Shown here: piece after piece, positions 6,121-8,785 of the stretch
Position numbering within the stretch: position 1 is the stretch's first letter
Layout of the letters: each line of letters opens with the position of its first letter
NCBI GenBank assembly: GCA_937904535.1
Contig: CALELC010000218.1
Location: forward strand, 1-8,785
DNA length: 8,785 nt
Reading direction: 5' to 3'
Source of the DNA: an uncultured Planctomycetaceae bacterium
GTDB lineage: Bacteria > Planctomycetota > Planctomycetia > Pirellulales > Pirellulaceae
Notes under the pieces: generated by a model
What the model was told of the DNA's origin: nothing
Database searches by the model: none
The model's input: only the letters and a program-made list of their open reading frames with translations
Program-made: the position numbers and the translations under genes

Positions 6121-7954
6121 CGCCGCTAAAGGTAATGCAGGCGGGTTTAGCGAATCCCAGAAGCAATATCTCGCTGGGTTCACCTTTGGTGCCGATGTTG
6201 CGAGAGCCGTATCAGGATTGCCAGTCCTAAGCGGCAGGCGAGGAAACAGCACGCACCTGGCGATCGGTGGCGATCGTGCGAGAGTCGATGAGACGACAGT
6301 CGTGTGCGGGCCGGACGGTCCCTCCCGAGCCGCTCAGGACGCAGTGGTTGCGGCTGGCGGCAAGCTTTGCAAGGAAGAGCTTGCCAAACGTGAGCAGAAC
6401 GGGGTTGATGTTTGGGATACGCTGCAGGCGCGGGCCGCTGCAGGAGAGTTTCCTAAGGGGAACGACGTCTTTCTCGCCAAGTATCACGGTATGTTTCATG
6501 TGGCGCCTGCGCAGAATGCGTATATGTGCCGGATGCGAATCCCTGGCGGACTGCTCCGCGGGTGGCAGTTGGACGGGATTGCCGAAATTGCGGACCGCTG
6601 TGCCGGGGGCTACATCGATATCACTACGCGCGCCAATCTACAGCTTCGAGAGATTCCGGCGACGTTGCCGATGGAAGTGCTTTACGGGTTGAGAGAGCTC
6701 GACATCACCTGTCAAGGCAGCGGAGCCGACAACATTCGGAACTGCACCGCCAGCCCACTAAGCGGTATCGACATCAAGGAGTTGACTGAGACGATTCCGC
6801 TTGCCAAGCGGATGCATCATTACATTTTGGCCAATCGCGATCTGTATGGTCTGCCACGGAAGTTCAACATCGCATTCGATGGTGGTGGCACCATCGGATC
6901 GCTCGACGATACCAATGATATTGGGTTCCACGCTGTCAGGGTAAGCAAGTCGAACGCGAGCGAGGATTTGCCGGAGGGCGTTTACTTTCAACTGACACTC
7001 GGCGGAATCACTGGGCATCGGGATTTTGCGCGTGATACCGGTATCCTGTTGAAGCCGACGGAATGCGTTGAAGTCGCGGCCGCGATCGTGAGAGTGTTTA
7101 TCCGCAGCGGCGATCGCACGGATCGGAATAAGGCTCGCCTCAAGTATGTGCTCGATGCTTGGGGCTTCGATAAGTTTATCGGTGCGGTTGAGCAATCACT
7201 GGGACGATCGCTCCGCAGGGTCCATCGCAATTGCTTGGTACTTCCTCAAAACGAAGACCGTTTGGCACACGTCGGTGTGCACGAGCAGAAACAGCCCGGA
7301 AATTACTACATCGGCGTCGTCTTTCCAGCGGGCCGAATGACGTCAGATCAAGCGAGAACCATCGCATCAATCGCCGAGCGGTATGGCAGTGGCGAGCTCC
7401 GCTTAACGGTGTGGCAGAACCTGATCATTCCCAATATCGCTCAAGAGAATCTGCAGGCAGTGAAACGAGAGCTGCAAGCTGAGGAAATTGAATTTGAAGC
7501 GAGCAGTTTTCGGGCTGGGTTAGTTGCATGTACAGGAAATGCTGGATGCAAATATGCAGCGGCCGATACCAAACGTCATGCAATGCTCATCGCAGAGTAT
7601 TTGCAGTCGCGCTTTACGCTTGATCGTGCGATCAATATCCATTTAACCGGTTGCCACCATAGTTGTGCTCAACATTACATCGGCGATATTGGCTTACTCG
7701 CATGTAAGGTGGAGCAGGGCGACGATTTGGTCGAGGGCTATCACGTGCATGTCGGCGGTGGATGGGGGCAACGGCAGGCCATCGCCCGTCTGCTGTTCGG
7801 GTCAGTCACCTTCGATGATTGTTTGCCACTTTTGGCCGGCATCATTGGTGGCTATCTAGAAAACCGCCAGCCCGGTGAAGATTTCAGTAGTTTTGCCTCC
7901 CGCACGAGCGACGAACAACTGAAGTCGTTCGCCTGCAGTTACTCGGTTTTGTGA
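6113..7954 (+). CDS. nirA: Assimilatory nitrite reductase, NirA family (siroheme and [4Fe-4S])
   Basis: A 613-residue siroheme enzyme predicted to reduce nitrite to ammonium with six electrons in the cytoplasm. The coupled siroheme/[4Fe-4S] centre is marked by C473 and C479 (ACTGNAGC) and C513 and C517 (HLTGCHHSC). The first half-domain carries MCRMRIPGGLL (138-148), TTRANLQLRE (171-180) and NIRNCTASPLSG (207-218); GELRLTVWQNLIIPN (427-441) begins the second pseudo-repeat. An N-terminal part of about 115 residues precedes the conserved core and includes FSESQKQYLAGFTFG (12-26), which resembles the N-terminus of the next protein. The start at 6113 is favoured by the ribosome binding site and by an 8-base overlap with the nitrate reductase stop; an in-frame ATG at 5987 would add 42 arginine-rich residues encoded within the upstream gene. 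Sulfite reductase is the alternative, since the families are related, but the nitrate operon context favours nitrite. Confidence 0.9.
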   Translation: MSDAAKGNAGGFSESQKQYLAGFTFGADVARAVSGLPVLSGRRGNSTHLAIGGDRARVDETTVVCGPDGPSRAAQDAVVAAGGKLCKEELAKREQNGVDVWDTLQARAAAGEFPKGNDVFLAKYHGMFHVAPAQNAYMCRMRIPGGLLRGWQLDGIAEIADRCAGGYIDITTRANLQLREIPATLPMEVLYGLRELDITCQGSGADNIRNCTASPLSGIDIKELTETIPLAKRMHHYILANRDLYGLPRKFNIAFDGGGTIGSLDDTNDIGFHAVRVSKSNASEDLPEGVYFQLTLGGITGHRDFARDTGILLKPTECVEVAAAIVRVFIRSGDRTDRNKARLKYVLDAWGFDKFIGAVEQSLGRSLRRVHRNCLVLPQNEDRLAHVGVHEQKQPGNYYIGVVFPAGRMTSDQARTIASIAERYGSGELRLTVWQNLIIPNIAQENLQAVKRELQAEEIEFEASSFRAGLVACTGNAGCKYAAADTKRHAMLIAEYLQSRFTLDRAINIHLTGCHHSCAQHYIGDIGLLACKVEQGDDLVEGYHVHVGGGWGQRQAIARLLFGSVTFDDCLPLLAGIIGGYLENRQPGEDFSSFASRTSDEQLKSFACSYSVL

Positions 7955-7956
7955 TT

Positions 7957-7961
7957 AGGAG
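7957..7961 (+). promoter_or_regulatory. Ribosome binding site of the CysJ-like reductase gene
   Basis: AGGAG lies eight bases before the ATG at 7970, in the 15-base gap after nirA. It fixes this start. Confidence 0.7.
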
Positions 7962-7969
7962 TTTGACGA

Positions 7970-8785
7970 ATGACCTGTTTTATTCCCGAGACAGCTCCGT
8001 TTGACGAGCAACAGCGTGCCTGGCTCAATGGCTTTTTCGCTGGACTGATGGGGCTGCCATCGGAGGATGCCGGGGCTGCTGTTCAGGCCGGAATTGCAGC
8101 CGCTTCAAGCACCGGACTTGCAGTGATGGAGCGGCCTGCGGATGGGGCAGACGATTACCCTTGGCACGACCCAGCACTTCCGATCGAAGAACGGATGGAA
8201 CTGGCCAAGGACGCGCCGATCGAGCGGAAATTGATGGCCGCCATGGCTCAGCTTAACTGTGGATCGTGTGGCTACGAGTGCAAGAGTTATGCCGAAGCGA
8301 TTGCGGCTGGTACCGAGAAGAATCTAGCACTCTGCAGTCCAGGTGGACGGGAAACCAAGCAGACCATCAAACTGCTGCTGAAGGATGGCCGCGAAGCGGG
8401 CGTAACAAAGGAACGTGCGATTCCGGTGAACGGTCATGCGGCCAAGGCCACGGCGGTAGCGAGTTTCAACCGCAATCATCCTTATAGCGCTCCGCTGGTC
8501 GAGGTCACGCGGTTGAGTAAGGAAGGTTCTGCCAAGGATGTGCGACATGTGGTGATCGATTTAGAGGGTTCCAATTTATCGTATGAGGTTGGCGACGCAC
8601 TTGGCGTTTACCCGGCAAACTGCAGTGAACTGGCAGCTGGAATCGTGGCGACGCTAGGAGCGGAGCCGGGGACACGGGTACGGACGCCGAAGGGTATTGA
8701 AAAGCCGCTGCTCACGGCGCTTTGCGAAGACTTCTGCCTGCGAGATGCGAGTGACGAACTGCTAGAACTGCTCGCAAGTCGCATT
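7970..8785 (+). CDS. CysJ-like FAD reductase with N-terminal [4Fe-4S] domain (3' partial)
   Basis: The first 272 codons of a gene that stays open to the end of the window. Residues 11-25 read FDEQQRAWLNGFFAG, a helix-like motif also found near the NirA N-terminus. Residues 97-122 form a small iron-sulfur domain with C97, C100, C104 and C122 (NCGSCGYECKSYAEA and LALCSPGG), resembling the [4Fe-4S] domain of RnfB and the acetyl-CoA synthase corrinoid protein. From about residue 167 the FAD-binding fold of CysJ/cytochrome P450 reductase begins (NRNHPYSAPLVEVTRLS, YEVGDALGVYPAN at 205-217). No flavodoxin (FMN) domain precedes it, unlike classical CysJ. The NADP-binding half would lie downstream. 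Such proteins are usually labelled sulfite reductase subunit alpha; here, next to nirA, the likely job is to move electrons from NAD(P)H through FAD and the cluster to nitrite reductase. A role in sulfite reduction cannot be excluded. Confidence 0.85.
   Translation, partial: MTCFIPETAPFDEQQRAWLNGFFAGLMGLPSEDAGAAVQAGIAAASSTGLAVMERPADGADDYPWHDPALPIEERMELAKDAPIERKLMAAMAQLNCGSCGYECKSYAEAIAAGTEKNLALCSPGGRETKQTIKLLLKDGREAGVTKERAIPVNGHAAKATAVASFNRNHPYSAPLVEVTRLSKEGSAKDVRHVVIDLEGSNLSYEVGDALGVYPANCSELAAGIVATLGAEPGTRVRTPKGIEKPLLTALCEDFCLRDASDELLELLASRI

Noticed and set aside
8266..8487. Plus-strand open frame of 73 codons
   Set aside because: It is an out-of-frame shadow of the CysJ-like gene starting at 7970, which has a ribosome binding site and clear domains.

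Overview
The window is one continuous stretch of plus-strand genes for nitrate import and assimilation. The predicted route is nitrate uptake by an NrtCD-type ABC transporter, reduction to nitrite by a cytoplasmic molybdenum nitrate reductase, and reduction to ammonium by a siroheme nitrite reductase. Both ends are cut inside genes. Base composition appears to be in the mid-50s percent G+C by eye. The gene set and protein styles resemble the Planctomycetes, perhaps Pirellulaceae/Rhodopirellula-like. That assignment is inferred from recalled protein families and was not tested by a search.

Layout: (1) 1-309, the C-terminal end of an ABC ATPase (NrtC-like); (2) 323-1129, a complete second ABC ATPase (NrtD); (3) 1126-1998, a 290-residue protein made almost only of GAF-like repeats; (4) 2045-3808, a fusion of a four-cluster ferredoxin subunit (DmsB-like) with an eight-helix membrane anchor (DmsC-like); (5) 3805-6120, the catalytic nitrate reductase (NarB/NasA type); (6) 6113-7954, a NirA-type nitrite reductase; (7) 7970-end, the N-terminal part of a CysJ-like FAD reductase that carries an iron-sulfur domain where a flavodoxin domain would be expected. 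Three gene junctions overlap and the other gaps are 13, 46 and 15 bases, so this looks like a single operon with translational coupling. No RNA genes, mobile elements, CRISPR arrays or long repeats were seen, and no stretch over 300 bases lacks a gene.

The unusual theme is electron supply. The nitrate reductase has no BFD-type [2Fe-2S] tail and no Tat signal. It is followed by no ferredoxin or NasB-like flavoprotein, but is preceded by a BC-type membrane module that could feed it from the quinol pool. The nitrite reductase is followed by an FAD/[4Fe-4S] reductase instead of relying on plant-type ferredoxin. The nitrite reductase and its reductase share a short N-terminal motif that may be a docking element. 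The GAF-repeat protein, lying between transporter and reductase genes, is a candidate sensor or regulator with no visible output domain.
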